NCBI RefSeq assembly: GCF_050947875.1
Contig: NC_134569.1
Span: 261,961,100 to 262,025,099, forward strand
Source: Dermacentor variabilis
Lineage: Eukaryota; Arthropoda; Arachnida; Ixodida; Ixodidae
Length of the DNA: 64,000 nucleotides
Direction of reading: 5' to 3'
A program made the translations under genes and the position numbers. Of this stretch, positions 30,701 to 41,754 are shown one piece after another. The number at the start of each line of letters is the position of its first letter. The stretch's first letter is position 1. The notes below the pieces were generated by a model. It did not search any database and was not told the DNA's origin. It saw only the letters and a list, made by a program, of their open reading frames with translations.

Positions 30701-31080
30701 ACCAGAAACTGTCTGGGCCTGCACATCACACGAGATTGTCGGAAAATCAGGAGGTTGACATGAGACTTGCAAGCACATGGGCAAAAATTAAATAACAGTA
30801 TACATAGCCATGCAGATATTCCAGTACACAAACGGGGTTATAAGCCCGACAAAAGAACTGAAAAGTGGACGAGTTGGTGTGTATTCATTATTAACTGAAG
30901 CGCAGCAGATAGACAATGGACAAGAACGAAGCAACAAGAATGACAAGATACGATAGACAAGAACTTCATTCCTGTCCATCGTATCTCTGTTGCACTATAG
31001 GTGATGAATTCATGAGGCTGTACAGGAGATTGATACCTCCACTCAAGGGCCTGATTTCACATCCAAATCGATGCGTGCGG
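30700..31080. other. No gene recognised; small imperfect hairpin
   Basis: Contains an imperfect stem, CAAGATACGATAGACAAGAA (about 30942-30961) pairing with the TTCCTGTCCATCGTATCTCTG region just after. Otherwise featureless. Confidence 0.35.
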
Positions 31081-31285
<205 letters not shown>

Positions 31286-31339
31286 TGTTGCAAGGGTGCA
31301 AAGCATGAAGCAGTATCAACAGGATGGCACTAGAGTTGG

Positions 31340-31860
31340 ATGAGGACTAACTTTCAAATAAGGTTCATTGTAAAAATGTGGCGATTTATACAAATTACCA
31401 AAAAAAGAAAGACAACTTTGAAGGCCAGATAAAAATTGGTGCTTGATGCGGCCAATCTTAAATAAAAATGCTACAGAAAGAAAATACAGAAAAATTCCAA
31501 GTGCAGGAAAAAAACCATTACAACTGCTAATCCTGCTTGCCCGCACCTTCCAAGAAACGCTTCTTATTCCAATAGACAGACTGATCTTGTTTCCATAAAA
31601 TAAAGTTGTTTCCATCCATCGCTTGCTTATGCAAGCACTCTTCTAGTTTCATGCCATTGGAAAAAAAACTAGTTTCTTGGAAGGTAGCCACATGCACACT
31701 TGGTGATCACAATGATTGGGTTCATCAAGCACTGGTTCTTATCATGTTTTATTGCTGTACTACTTTCTGGTAACCTTTATAGATCACTGTATTTTCACAA
31801 TAAACCTTTTAATCAGAAGTTAGCGTACCCTGTTCTTACTGCTTCACACCATAGATTCTT
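31340..31860. repeat. Imperfect long inverted repeat (arms about 150-250 bp)
   Basis: The reverse complement of about 31350-31600 matches about 31650-31860: TTTCTTGGAAGGT, then ATCAAGCAC, TTTTTTGGTAA/TTCTGGTAACC and CACAATAAACC-like blocks occur in the same order. Spacer about 40-90 bp. Function unknown. Confidence 0.6.
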
Positions 31861-31984
31861 GCTACATTGGCAAAATAAAAGATTTTATAAGGTACACAGA
31901 AGGCTCATAAGGACCATTAAACTGACTTGTTGCAGTCTAAAGAAATAAAGAATAGCCTGGCTGCAAACTGCACCAGAGAACACA

Positions 31985-32530
31985 TAGGATGAACAAGAAA
32001 ACTGATCTCAACCAAAAGTTTAACGTTCACACCGAGTAAATGCTGGCTGACAAGCAATAGACCGAACATACACAAAAAGGAGAAGCAAAATTTAATGTGT
32101 GTTTCCCGACAGGAAATGCATCCATTTCTAACGGAGGCCATGCTGACAAGATTCTCCGAGCATTTTTCGATGTACAGGTTCCATAGTTTTTCTAGGCAGT
32201 CGATCTGCACAGAATGCTAGCTTCTTCCTCTACAATGCATGCTCAGATGTCGAGAGTGCATTGTAGAGGAAGAAGCTGGCATTCTGTGGAGATCGGCTGC
32301 CTAGAGAAATTATGGAAGCTGTAGATGCAAAGACACTGGGAGAATCTTGTGTCAGAATGCCCTCAGTTAGACTTTCAGAGATGGATGTGTTTCTTGTTGG
32401 AATCTGTATGGACACACATCAGATTTTTCTTCTGCTCTTTGTGTAACTTCGATTTATTGCTTATCGACCAGCGTTTACTCAGCATGTTCAATAAACTTTC
32501 ATTTGTTAATACACTTCATGATCGTCTTGG
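31985..32530. repeat. Long inverted repeat with short loop (arms about 250 bp)
   Basis: The inner arms 32219-32239 and 32257-32277 are perfectly complementary over 21 bp, with a 17-base loop. Homology continues outward: CAGAATGC, AGATTCTC/GAGAATCT, GGATG.TTTC and TTTACTC..GTG..AA occur in mirrored order to about 31990 and 32520. The arms look about 75-85 percent identical. Confidence 0.75.
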
Positions 32531-34050
32531 TCTCTAGCAGAAAGGTGTTCATTCTTTTTACAGTGAAGCTGTATATGCCTAAGCAAACCACTCGTGGTCC
32601 GATCCCAAAAACCCTAGTGTAGGGGTATGAGCCATTGTTTAGGGGGGTGTGAGCCATTGCATTCGTCTTGCGTGATGGATGGAGAAATTTCTTGTTGGGT
32701 AGACATAGAAATGCTTATGCACTTCAAACATACATTGCACTTTCCATGATGGTGATCTTGCAAAGCACTATGTGTGCCATTCCAAATAAAGAATGTGATA
32801 AGCCCAAGCCAAACGTGTGCATAACCTCATTAAGAAACGCAGGAATAACCAATAATACAGAAAGACTTAAATAAACCATTGGAATTTACACAGTGATAAA
32901 CACCGGGGCTGCACATTTCAGCTTCGCTGGTTTACCATCTGTACAGGGTACATTGGCAGTAATTTTTTCTGTTATTGTTTGTTAAGTATTGTATAATGAT
33001 GTGCCAGTAAAATACGTTAGGCTAGTTGGTGCAATGTATTGGTACTGCTTTTTTGCTGATTTTTTTCTTAATGTTGTGCCCTTCTTCCTTTTGTAACAAC
33101 TTTTTTATTCCCCCTCGCATAATACTCCGACCTTGCAGCCTGCGAGGTATATAAATAAATAAGTACATAAGCATGTCATTCATTCAACTGCGTACACCTC
33201 GCACCATTCCTTGCTCAACAAACGTCACTGTGTTGATGTCTCGCAGCGTGCATCTACATTAACTGCCATTTGCGTTTCGGTATAGTTTGTGAACAGTGTA
33301 ATGCATAAAGATTACATGGCATTAAGGTTGTGACCTATGCTGTGCATAAGCAAACCTTGCAAAATATGACCTGTTGGATTGTTGAAAATAAGGCAAATTG
33401 TATATATAAAGCAGTTACTTTAACAGCATTTAATTGATCCCTTGACAAAAACTTCACTTCACATACGTTCCAACATGTGCACTGAATCTGAAGCTCTTTT
33501 TTGCTTATTAATGTGGTCGTTACTGCATGGCTACATAGCAGATTTGGAAAAATATGTGTAGATCACTGAGATTGCAACACCAGAACTTGATACAAACATG
33601 CACACTATAGGATGCAGACAAATGCTCAGGACAAACTCTAGAATCTTTGCATCCTGATACTTATGAAAGTGAACGGTTTCATTCCATGGCTGTCAATGAG
33701 AGGGAAAAAGAAAACTTAATTGTGTTCGTGGAACAAAAATGCATTGATAAGCTTAGAAATATAGTGATTGCTTAACACTTTTGAAATGACTAATTATAGC
33801 TTGCTATCGACATTGAAGCAGCCTTACGACAGCAAGAAAAGGAATGAGTTTCTCCAGCTCTGGAAATTGAATTGCAGGAAATACAAGCAGGCATAAAATT
33901 CTGCCAATATAATCTGTTTAAGAATACCAAATCGGAATAAACATTGAGACTTTCATTGTACTTTCTCTGGTTGAGCAATCTAGTTTGAAATTACTCCCAT
34001 AAGCATGTCGTAACAATGTTGATCTAATACAGGTTAAATGCATGACTAGC
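32531..34050. other. No gene; tandem phrase near 32610 and a LINE-like 3' end near 33150
   Basis: The phrase GTATGAGCCATTGTTTAGGG recurs at once as GTGTGAGCCATTGC (32625-32660). Near 33100-33165 CCTTGCAGCCTGCGAGGTATATAAATAAATAAG resembles a LINE 3' tail, but no coding part precedes it. The rest is AT-rich and unassigned. Confidence 0.4.
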
Positions 34051-34420
34051 TTAAAGGGACACTAAAGTGAAAAATGATTTCTTCTGCATCAGTAAATCAC
34101 TGTTTTACAGCACCAAAAACATCACTCTTGAAATAATAAGACGTTTGGTAAGCCCGAAAAAGCGCAAGAACGAAATACGGGTTGCAACACCTACTTAAGT
34201 TCCCGCACCTAGGGGCTGTGACGTCTTGGATTTTGATGGCATCTTTTAGGGCCTACTAATGATATATAGCGGTACAGATTGACTACATTGCGTTCTAAAG
34301 GAACCAAATAGTAAACATGGCATGTTTCGGGAACCTTTATTCAGCCAACGTGGCCCAAATGCGAAAACATACTTTGGAATCCCTGACGTCACGCTGACGT
34401 ACCGGCGCTGGGGTTTCAGT

Positions 34421-34710
34421 GGCAGCAGCGTTGGTGACCAGAGCGCATCGTAAATCTGCTTGCTACTTTACGCAGGGAAAAAAGAAGAAAAGTCGCTCTT
34501 ATCTCACCACGGAACGCTGACCACGAGGACCATATCTACAAGCTGAACCACCGCATCGTACTTCGGCGCATCGTCACGGCACTGCAGCGACATCTGGACA
34601 CTGCTTGACCTGATATAAACCCAGTGATGTCTGCATGGGCTTCCACTGGCAGCAGCGGCGTTGACCAGAGCGCATTGTAAATCTGCTTGCTGCTTTACGC
34701 AAGTCAGTTA
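34421..34710 (+). repeat. 5' UTR direct repeat of LINE D (period about 227 bp)
   Basis: GGCAGCAGCG.TTG..GACCAGAGCGCAT.GTAAATCTGC occurs at 34421 and again at 34648, followed by TTGCTRCTTTACGCA in both. Likely promoter monomers of this LINE; role inferred. Confidence 0.7.
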
Positions 34711-34781
34711 ACCATAGCTTTGTACTATTGGTGCCCTTAATCTGTCTCGCCTGCCGCTGCTGCTATTGAACCCTTGCGGTT

Positions 34782-35690
34782 ATGTCTAGTACAGAGAGCT
34801 CTGTGTGTGAAAAGCCTACCACACGCGATGAATTGACTCTTGCTTGTATTGGGTGCAACAACATTTTCCATGCTGGAAGCTGTTGCGATGTAACACAAAA
34901 GGTACTTCGCTCGAAAAGTGATACCTATCGGAAAACATGGAAGTACGAATCTTGTCGGGAAGCAAAATCCGCTGGCATATCGGCAAAAAGTTCCAGTTCA
35001 GCATACGAAGCAACCGATGTTGCCTTACAGCTAGCGATGATAGGAGAAAAGCTAGAGAAACTATTATCGCTAAGGAAATCTGTTCTCGGAATAGAAGAAT
35101 CGGTTCACCATATGTCACAAACATTTGACGACATCATGAAACGTCTAGATAAACAGCACAAGGATATACAGTCGCTCAAGAAAAGAGTGGACAAGATTGA
35201 CGAAGCGCGATTGAGCGGAACACAGATGCAGTTACAGGAGGCCATCAATGAACTCGAATGGCGCAGCAGGCGCCTAAATTTAGAGTTCCATGGTATTCCT
35301 GTGACACCTGGTGAAGATTTGCTCGGTAAAGTGAATGAACTTGCACCTGTTCTTGAAGTACCTTGCCTGAAAGATAGATATTACTGCCATACACCGACTT
35401 CCCGCAAGGCCAGACAAAACCCCCGGTATAATTGTTCGTTTCAGTCGTCAAAGAGAGAGAAATGTGGTACGCTAAACGTAAGAGGCTAAGAGACGTCGGG
35501 AATCACGCTTCAATCCTAGAAAATATAACGAAACAGAACCGGGAGCTTCTATGCTCAACAAAAGACTGGGCAGCGGCGAACAACTTCCGTTTTGTCTTGC
35601 ATGCGAACGGCAAAATTCTTATGCGGAAGGCCACTGGGGATCGAGCGACTGTTGTCAAGAAAGACACGCGGTTGCAATCATTGACTTAGT
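34782..35690 (+). pseudogene. LINE D ORF1 (zinc-finger-like start, coiled coil, RRM-like)
   Basis: It starts MSSTESSVCEKPTTRDEL with an ATG at 34782, then CIGCNNIFHAGSC, a PHD/zinc-finger-like Cys/His motif. A coiled-coil stretch follows (HMSQTFDDIMKRLDKQHKDI..), then WRSRRLNLEFHGIP, the RRM-like start. A frameshift near 35480 moves the C-terminal part into another frame (KRKRLRDVG; NFRFVLHANGKILMRKATGD, to 35689). PHD-like fingers in ORF1 are known in some CR1-group LINEs. Inactive because of the frameshift. Confidence 0.7.
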
Positions 35691-35754
35691 AGCATTGCTT
35701 GTGTGATTATCCGATATGTTTGTCATACCCCACCAGTTCTCTGAAAAAGTAAAA

Positions 35755-36252
35755 CCACGAAATTTTTCTTTGTCTTTTCTTACTCTCAATTGTTGGTCTG
35801 CAAAATTAAAAATAGACGACCTAGAACTTTTTTTTCATCGCGTAAGCTTCCCCTTCGCTGTGATTATATTAACAGAAACCTGGTAAGAAAATGACTCGGA
35901 AATGTATGCGCCACCACCGTATGCTCATTTCTTCGCGACGCCAAACAACAAAAGAGGGGGCGGTGTATCTATCTTTACGCAAAAATGCATCGACTGCCGC
36001 CTTCAAAGAGAGTACACATGTGTAACTGATGACTATGAAGCTGTAGCGGTCCATGCAAATGAAGACATGTTCGTTGGCTTGTATAGGACGCCCGCTGGCC
36101 ACTCTGACAATTTCTTTAGTTTTTTTGAACGCTTATTATGTTTTTCAACTGAGCAGAATCTCAAACTTGTAGTCAGAGGTGATTTTAATATTAATTTACT
36201 TCAACAGGTTTCCAAGCAAATGACTTTGTTATCGACTGTTAGTATGTATGGA
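35755..36252 (+). pseudogene. LINE D ORF2, endonuclease N-terminal part
   Basis: It reads SLSFLTLNCWSAKLKIDDLE, then VIILTETW, an in-frame TAA, RGGGVSIFTQKC and VVRGDFNINLLQQ. ILTETW and GDFNI are the APE-endonuclease motifs with catalytic Glu and Asp/Asn. It breaks off at about 36252 and resumes at about 39053. Confidence 0.75.
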
Positions 36253-36454
36253 CAAGAACGGCACCGAGAGCGGCGCTGCTGCGCCTGCGTTGAGAGCGCC
36301 GCATGCGAAGCAAAATTCTAATAGCGGGTGGTAGCCCTCTCCCATCTCTCGTTCGCACCACCTTGATTGCCTCCTGCACTGCGCGTGTTTGGGCACGTTT
36401 CGTGCCGCGCGCGGTGTGTGCCTATGTGTGTGCGCGTGGACATTTCATTCGAAG

Positions 36455-36705
36455 GGCGATTTACAGTCTGTTTCACATTTAGGGAAACTCGGAGCGCATT
36501 GCATCGCGATGCGGCGAGCGCTTGTCAGGCGGCGGCAGCAGCTCGCGCAGCTGCTCGAGAGGTGGGATCTTGAACGGCGTCGTCTGCTACGGCGGCGCGC
36601 GCTGGCCGCATTGTCGGGAAGCATTCTACTGTCAGTTGCAGGGCGCCGATCTCATGGTTACTGCGTGAAATGAGCCGGTATTCTTTACTAAGCGTTGTGC
36701 GACGC
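36455..36705 (+). repeat. Inverted arm, left (pairs with 37515-37795)
   Basis: ACAGTCTGTTTCACA, GGGAAGCATKCTACTGTCAG and TTCTTTACTAARCGTTGTGC recur in reverse complement at 37515-37795 in the same order. The arms share an Arg-rich coding-like stretch (RRLLRRRALAALSGS), so they may be terminal repeats or the 5' ends of two opposed copies. Confidence 0.7.
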
Positions 36706-36719
36706 CCACTGATACGCCT

Positions 36720-37140
36720 CGAAGGTAAGTTCATCGCTGAAAGGTGCAGGGCAGTCATAGACGACGTACTGATTCCATACTTTCTTGACGGCCCGTTTCT
36801 AGAAGGCGACTGTATATTCTAACGTGATAGGTCGCCGATCCACACTGCTCCTGTTGTGCAAGAACTGCTGAAAGAGCGCGCAGTCACTCTCTTGGAGTGG
36901 CCGCCTCAATCCCCGCGCGAACAACATCATTTAAAATGTCTGGGGCTCGTTGAAAGTATCACTGGCGCAACATCCCCTCTATCAGTTGCCCCCGAAGATA
37001 GGCTTCGATCCACCATTTTCAGCGACTGAGACGTGCTGCGAATGAACACATCCCTGATCAAGTCATTCTACACTTCACTGCCTTCCAGGATGAGCGCTGT
37101 CATCGCTGCCGCTGGGGACATGACGAGATACTAACTGAAG
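36720..37140 (+). pseudogene. Tc1/mariner-group (DDE_3-like) transposase remnant
   Basis: It reads RCRAVIDDVLIPYFLDGPF, then RSPIHTAPVVQELLKERAVT, LLEWPPQSP and VLRMNTSLIKSFYTSLPSRM. This is the second half of a Tc1/IS630-type catalytic domain (the region around D..C/P-H and the WP..SP motif before the last acidic residue). Frameshifts are present and the N-terminal HTH was not found. Confidence 0.6.
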
Positions 37141-37514
37141 TTCCGAGCGTGACATGTCCAATTCACCGCCGGCGGGCAGGGTCTGCCTGGTGTAGTGAAC
37201 GATTGTCGAGAAAAATCACTTCCAGCTCATTGTCTTAACCTAAAGCATTCCTTTAATCGTATCCGTTTGTTTCATCGTGTTCGACCCCCATAGTTATCAT
37301 TGTTGAGTGCTTTGTTGTGCTTTCGATTCAAACAAAGACTGAGCACGTTGCGCGCACATCTTGGTGCGTCTTGTGGCTGCTTATTACGGTAGCACACACA
37401 GTGAAGAAATATATGTGCACGCGCTTAGTACCCCAGCCTTTCGAAAGAACAAACGAAGCATGCTGTCAAAAGAAGTTTGTGGAACTCCATTATCGCCAAT
37501 GAAGGCTCAGAGTT

Positions 37515-37795
37515 TGGCGTCGCACAACGTTTAGTAAAGAATTATTATAAGCTCAGCTCCCACAGTACTGATGAAATCGGTGCACTGCCCCTGACAGTAG
37601 CATGCTTCCCGACAATGCGGCCAGTGCGCGCCGCCGTAGCAGACGACGCAGATCACGACTCCACCCCTCGAGCGTCTGCGCCTGCTCGAGCTGCTGCCAC
37701 CGCACGACTCCATTGCTTACCGCATCGCAACGCAATACGTTCCAAGTTTTCCCCTATGTGTGAAACAGACTGTACACGCTTCTATTTGCCTTTAA
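37515..37795 (-). repeat. Inverted arm, right (pairs with 36455-36705)
   Basis: Reverse-complement partner of 36455-36705. Minus-strand reading gives RRLLRRRALAALSGSMLLSG. Confidence 0.7.
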
Positions 37796-38414
37796 GAAGA
37801 TCGGTACGATTGAAGACTTTTTTTTGGCTGCAAAAGGGCAGCGTCTGTTTAACCGTGTAAGTGACGCTGAGCAGGTAATTGTAAACGACACCGTATGTGC
37901 CGCTGGAAAAATCGTCAGCACATACGATGCGGCACATACGAGCTAAAGTCATTTTTGCAGTGTCTCACAATGTTTGCTACAAATCCGTGTTGTCTCTGAC
38001 AGCGACAACGGACTTCCATCGACACTGTGCAGAAATAAAAAATATATCGCTGCATAGCAAAAGTACGACATGCGCACACAACTTTAACTAGTACGTCCCC
38101 TATAATATGGAATAGAGGCAGCAATGTAGACAGCTTGGTCATTTTTTAACAGTGCCCAAGAGACGGAAGTTGAAAGTATTAGTAATCATTCCTGCTTCAG
38201 CAATGCCGGCGCGACCAAGACGCGGGCGTGTATCGTCCAGTAAGTCGATCGAGCGATGCAGTGGTAAAGCGGGAATGAACTCCGGTCATGTTCAATGCAT
38301 CGTGCATGTATTCAATTTCTCGGCACGCGTGAACTTCGGCCACTGCTAGCGCATACAACAGAAGTGGTTTCCATTTTTGGGCAGCGCACACACAAACGAA
38401 ACACGAGAAAGAAG

Positions 38415-38600
38415 ACAGGACAAGCTCGTCATACCTTGCTGGTGAAGCAGTGCACTGACACGGACACAGTGAAGACAAACAGGAAAAGACGACACTGTGT
38501 CCGTGTCAGTGCGCTGCTTCACCAGCAAGGTATGATGATCACTCACCAACTAGCCCAACTTTCCACTTTACTGGACAGGACAAGCGCTCGTCGAACAACT
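38415..38600. repeat. Hairpin-forming insertion no. 2
   Basis: Arms 38430-38471 and 38493-38534 are complementary in 41 of 42 positions with a 21-base loop. Outside, GACAGGACAAGC.CTCGTC occurs at 38415 and again near 38575. The tail ACTCACCAACTAGCCCAACT (about 38541-38560) matches hairpin no. 1. Confidence 0.8.
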
Positions 38601-39052
38601 CAAAGTTTTGCATGAATAAAAGAATTATGTACCGAGTAATTATTAAAGTCATGTGGGTTACATAGAAAAACCGTCATACACTCAGGAGTGATTAATGAAC
38701 GCGCTCGCTTCGTTTGCCAGTTGTTTACTTCGCTCGGCGCACCGCAGTAATCCATGTCTGTCATCTGCTTTTTTTGTACCATTTTCTTGTGAATCGGCAG
38801 AATTTCACTGGTGGCATCAACCCTTTCGTGTTTACATTGCTGTCGTGACAGTAAACAACGCAATAATAATTTCCGGTCATCCGAAGAGGCGCCGTCGCAA
38901 ACAAGAGACGTTTCGTGCGCAGCGCGAACTGAACACGGGCACAACCGCTAAGGGAAGCGGCGGCGGAAACCTACACCCGTTGGAGATGAAATCATTCCGC
39001 CAGGGGAGAAACGAGCGCTGGCGTCTAAGATGAAACTTGGGGTGCGGTCGTC

Positions 39053-41394
39053 CATGGCTATGATACTGTTCCGACAAGCGCAACGGGAATAACAGACACA
39101 TCAGAGACTTTCTTAGATTTATACATAACGAATACCATGCTTGAAAAAACTACCGCTGGCACCATAGCTTGTGATAGCAGCGATCATTTACCCGTTTTTC
39201 TACTTTTAGACACAGTTTGCGGTAAAAAAGCAAAACGTAAACACGTTTATCAAGATATTTCGGATGCAAACTTCACGCGATTTAAAGAATCCCTGCAGGA
39301 TGTTACATGGGAGTGCGTATATGAAATCAAAGATGCAGATAAGGCATATGACAAATTTCTTAATGTAGTGAAAAATGCTTATCACGCAAGTTTTCCCACA
39401 AAAACTGCTAAACGGACACACAAAATAAGGAAACCTTGGGTAAGCAAGGATATATATGATAAAATTAAAACCAAAGAATAACTTTACGCTACCTTCCTTA
39501 AAACCAAGGACGTAAATGTATTTGCTGAATTTAAGCGGCTTAGAAACAACGTTGTGAAGTTGCTCCGGAAAGCGAGGTCGGCGTATTACTCTAATCTATT
39601 TTCACATGACACTAAGCGTACCAACCTGACCTGGAAAAAAATAAACACTGTGCTCGGGCGTAACCAAGAATCCAATGAAATTGACTCAATATGTTACGGT
39701 AAAGATTATGTTTCTGGTTCTGCTTTAGCCAATCTGTTCAACAATTTTTTCATTAAACAATTCACAAGTAATGCAGTAAAACAACACAAAAGTATACACA
39801 GACCATGCACAAGCCCAAACACCATATTTTTTTACCCAACAGACGCTCAAGAGGTAGCTTCCGCAATAATAAACCTTAAAAACAGTAGCGTTTGCGACAT
39901 AGGCAACCTGCAATTAGGACCACTAAAGTACGCAGTGCATGAGATAGCGCGTCCATTAACGCACATTTTTAATCTTATCCTCTCCACTGGTGTATTTCCA
40001 AAAACCATGCAGATTGCAAAAGTAACTTTAATTTTTAAGGGCGGTGACAGAAATGTATTGAAGAACTATAGATCCATATCGATTTTACCAGTTTTTTTCC
40101 GAAGCGATAGAAAAGCTCTCGGATATAAGATTGTCTAACTATTTTTCTTAGCAATCATTACTACACAATTTTCAGCATGGATTTCGTCAGCATTGTTTGA
40201 CAGAAACCACGCTGCTAAAGCAAAAGGAAATAATCTTAACTTTTCAGACCATAATTTGACACTGGCAGTATACGTAGATTTCTCAAAAGCCTTTGATTCA
40301 TTACGGCATGAAATACTACTTGATAAATTGCAGTCATACGGTGTATATGGCATTGTGTATGACCTCCTAGCTTCTTGTTTAAGGCATCATAAGCAGTACG
40401 TATCAATAGGAACATCTTCTTCAGATATTAAATGCATAAAGATGGGAGTACCTCAGGGCAGCATATTGAGGCCACTTTTATTTTGTGTTTACGTTAACGA
40501 CCTACACTCCTTTACCTTAAATCCACATGTAACATCAATTTGCTATGCTGATGACACTACATTATTAATCACCGGTAAAACAACTGACGAAATACAAAAG
40601 ATATCTGATGAAACAATGCCGCTGTTACTGGAATGGACAAAGTGCAATTCCTTACTTATAATACCGCAAAAACAAAAGCAATACTCTTCAGACCAAAAAA
40701 TAAGGTTGTAAACTTGGTCAATCACTTGGTCACAATGTGATTGAAATAGTAGAATGCATGAAAGTGCTGGGCGTATATTTTTCAAGTACTTTAACTTGGA
40801 ATGACCATATCTGCGAAACTCATAAAAAATTGTGCAAAAACTGAGGGGATGCTGAACAAATGTAGACATATCATTCCTCAACGTATAAAACTACTATATA
40901 ACTCGTTAGCCCTTTCTCAGTTATCCTACGCCCACCTAGTATGGGGCACAACAACATAAATGAATCTAAACCGACTGTTCCTAATTCAAAAGAAGTTTAT
41001 GCAAATAATTGCAAACATCCCATATGATTTTCACACGCAGCAACTCTTTAAACAGATTAAGGTTATAAATGTCCATGATTTTTATAATTATTGTTTACTC
41101 CAGACACACTGCTCGGCCACAAAAAAGAACAACTCTTTTTACAGCGAGATTTCAGAATTAAGAGAAAGTGTTGCCGTATACACTACGCGTCACCACAATA
41201 TTTGGCACATACCTACTCCTCAAAACAACCATGCGAAACAATCAATCGCTTTTACTCTGCCAGCTCTGCTCAATAATTTTGCCAACAAATCTGTAGATGT
41301 GTCACAGTTGTCCAAAAAAAACAATGCGAGATCAGTTTCTGTGAACCATGATGCATTTTTATCTATTTTCATATATTTTTGCTCATTAATGTGA
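39053..41394 (+). pseudogene. LINE D ORF2, endonuclease C-terminus, linker and RT
   Basis: The endonuclease end reads TFLDLYITNTM and SSDHLPVFLLLD (39100-39215). The linker to 39480 includes RKPWVSKDIYDKI. RT has KVTLIFKGGDRNVLKNYRSI, AVYVDFSKAFDSLRHEILLD, MGVPQGSILRPLLFCVYVND and the catalytic CYADDTTLLI (40540-40570). C-terminal fragments run to 41394. In-frame stops or frameshifts occur at about 39479, 40100-40190 and 40711. CR1/L2-group by motif order. Confidence 0.75.
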
Positions 41395-41754
41395 AGCTTT
41401 CTTTTGTATTTTGCAAAATGCTTATGTTCCGTTGTGCAATCATTGTCCGTAATCTGTATGAAAGCAGTCATTTGTATGAAAATTGTCTCAGAACTACTGC
41501 TGCTACTGCTGTGTAAAGGGACAGCCACCTCATCAAGCTACTAATCTCAGTAGCTTTTTGTGACTACTCCTTCCTTGTGTACTTGTTCAAGGAGAATAAA
41601 AATTCAATTCAATTCAATTCAATACTGAAACTTGGACCTTCATTTTCTCATTTAATAATCAAACTATTTTTTTTTAAATGACTGCCAGCAGGGTTCTCAA
41701 ACAATGCTTCATTAGTCTAAACTGATTTATTGTTTTGCTTTAGTGTCCCTTTAA

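Larger units (their letters stand above)
36252..39053 (+). mobile_element. Tc1-like transposon relic and other repeats inserted in LINE D
   Basis: The block contains a degenerate DDE transposase (36720-37140), two inverted arms (36455-36705 and 37515-37795), a hairpin insertion (38415-38600) and GC-rich non-coding sequence (38880-39050). The outer termini are not clear, so the block may be more than one insertion. Confidence 0.55.
34395..41632 (+). mobile_element. LINE D (CR1/L2-like), near full length, interrupted
   Basis: It has a 5' UTR with two units (34421 and 34648), ORF1 (34782-35690), endonuclease (from about 35755), an interruption at about 36252-39053, more endonuclease and linker, then RT (to about 41390). 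The tail is AATAAAAATTCAATTCAATT (41598-41632), a pentanucleotide microsatellite typical of CR1/L2 tails. Confidence 0.8.
34055..41750. mobile_element. TTAA-flanked element (MITE) carrying a LINE
   Basis: The left end AGGGACACTAAAGTGAAA and the inverted right end AGGGACACTAAAGCAAAA are each flanked by TTAA (34051-34054 and 41751-41754). TTAA targets are typical of piggyBac and Kolobok groups. About 450 bp belongs to the element; the remainder is LINE D. No transposase of its own was seen. Confidence 0.8.
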
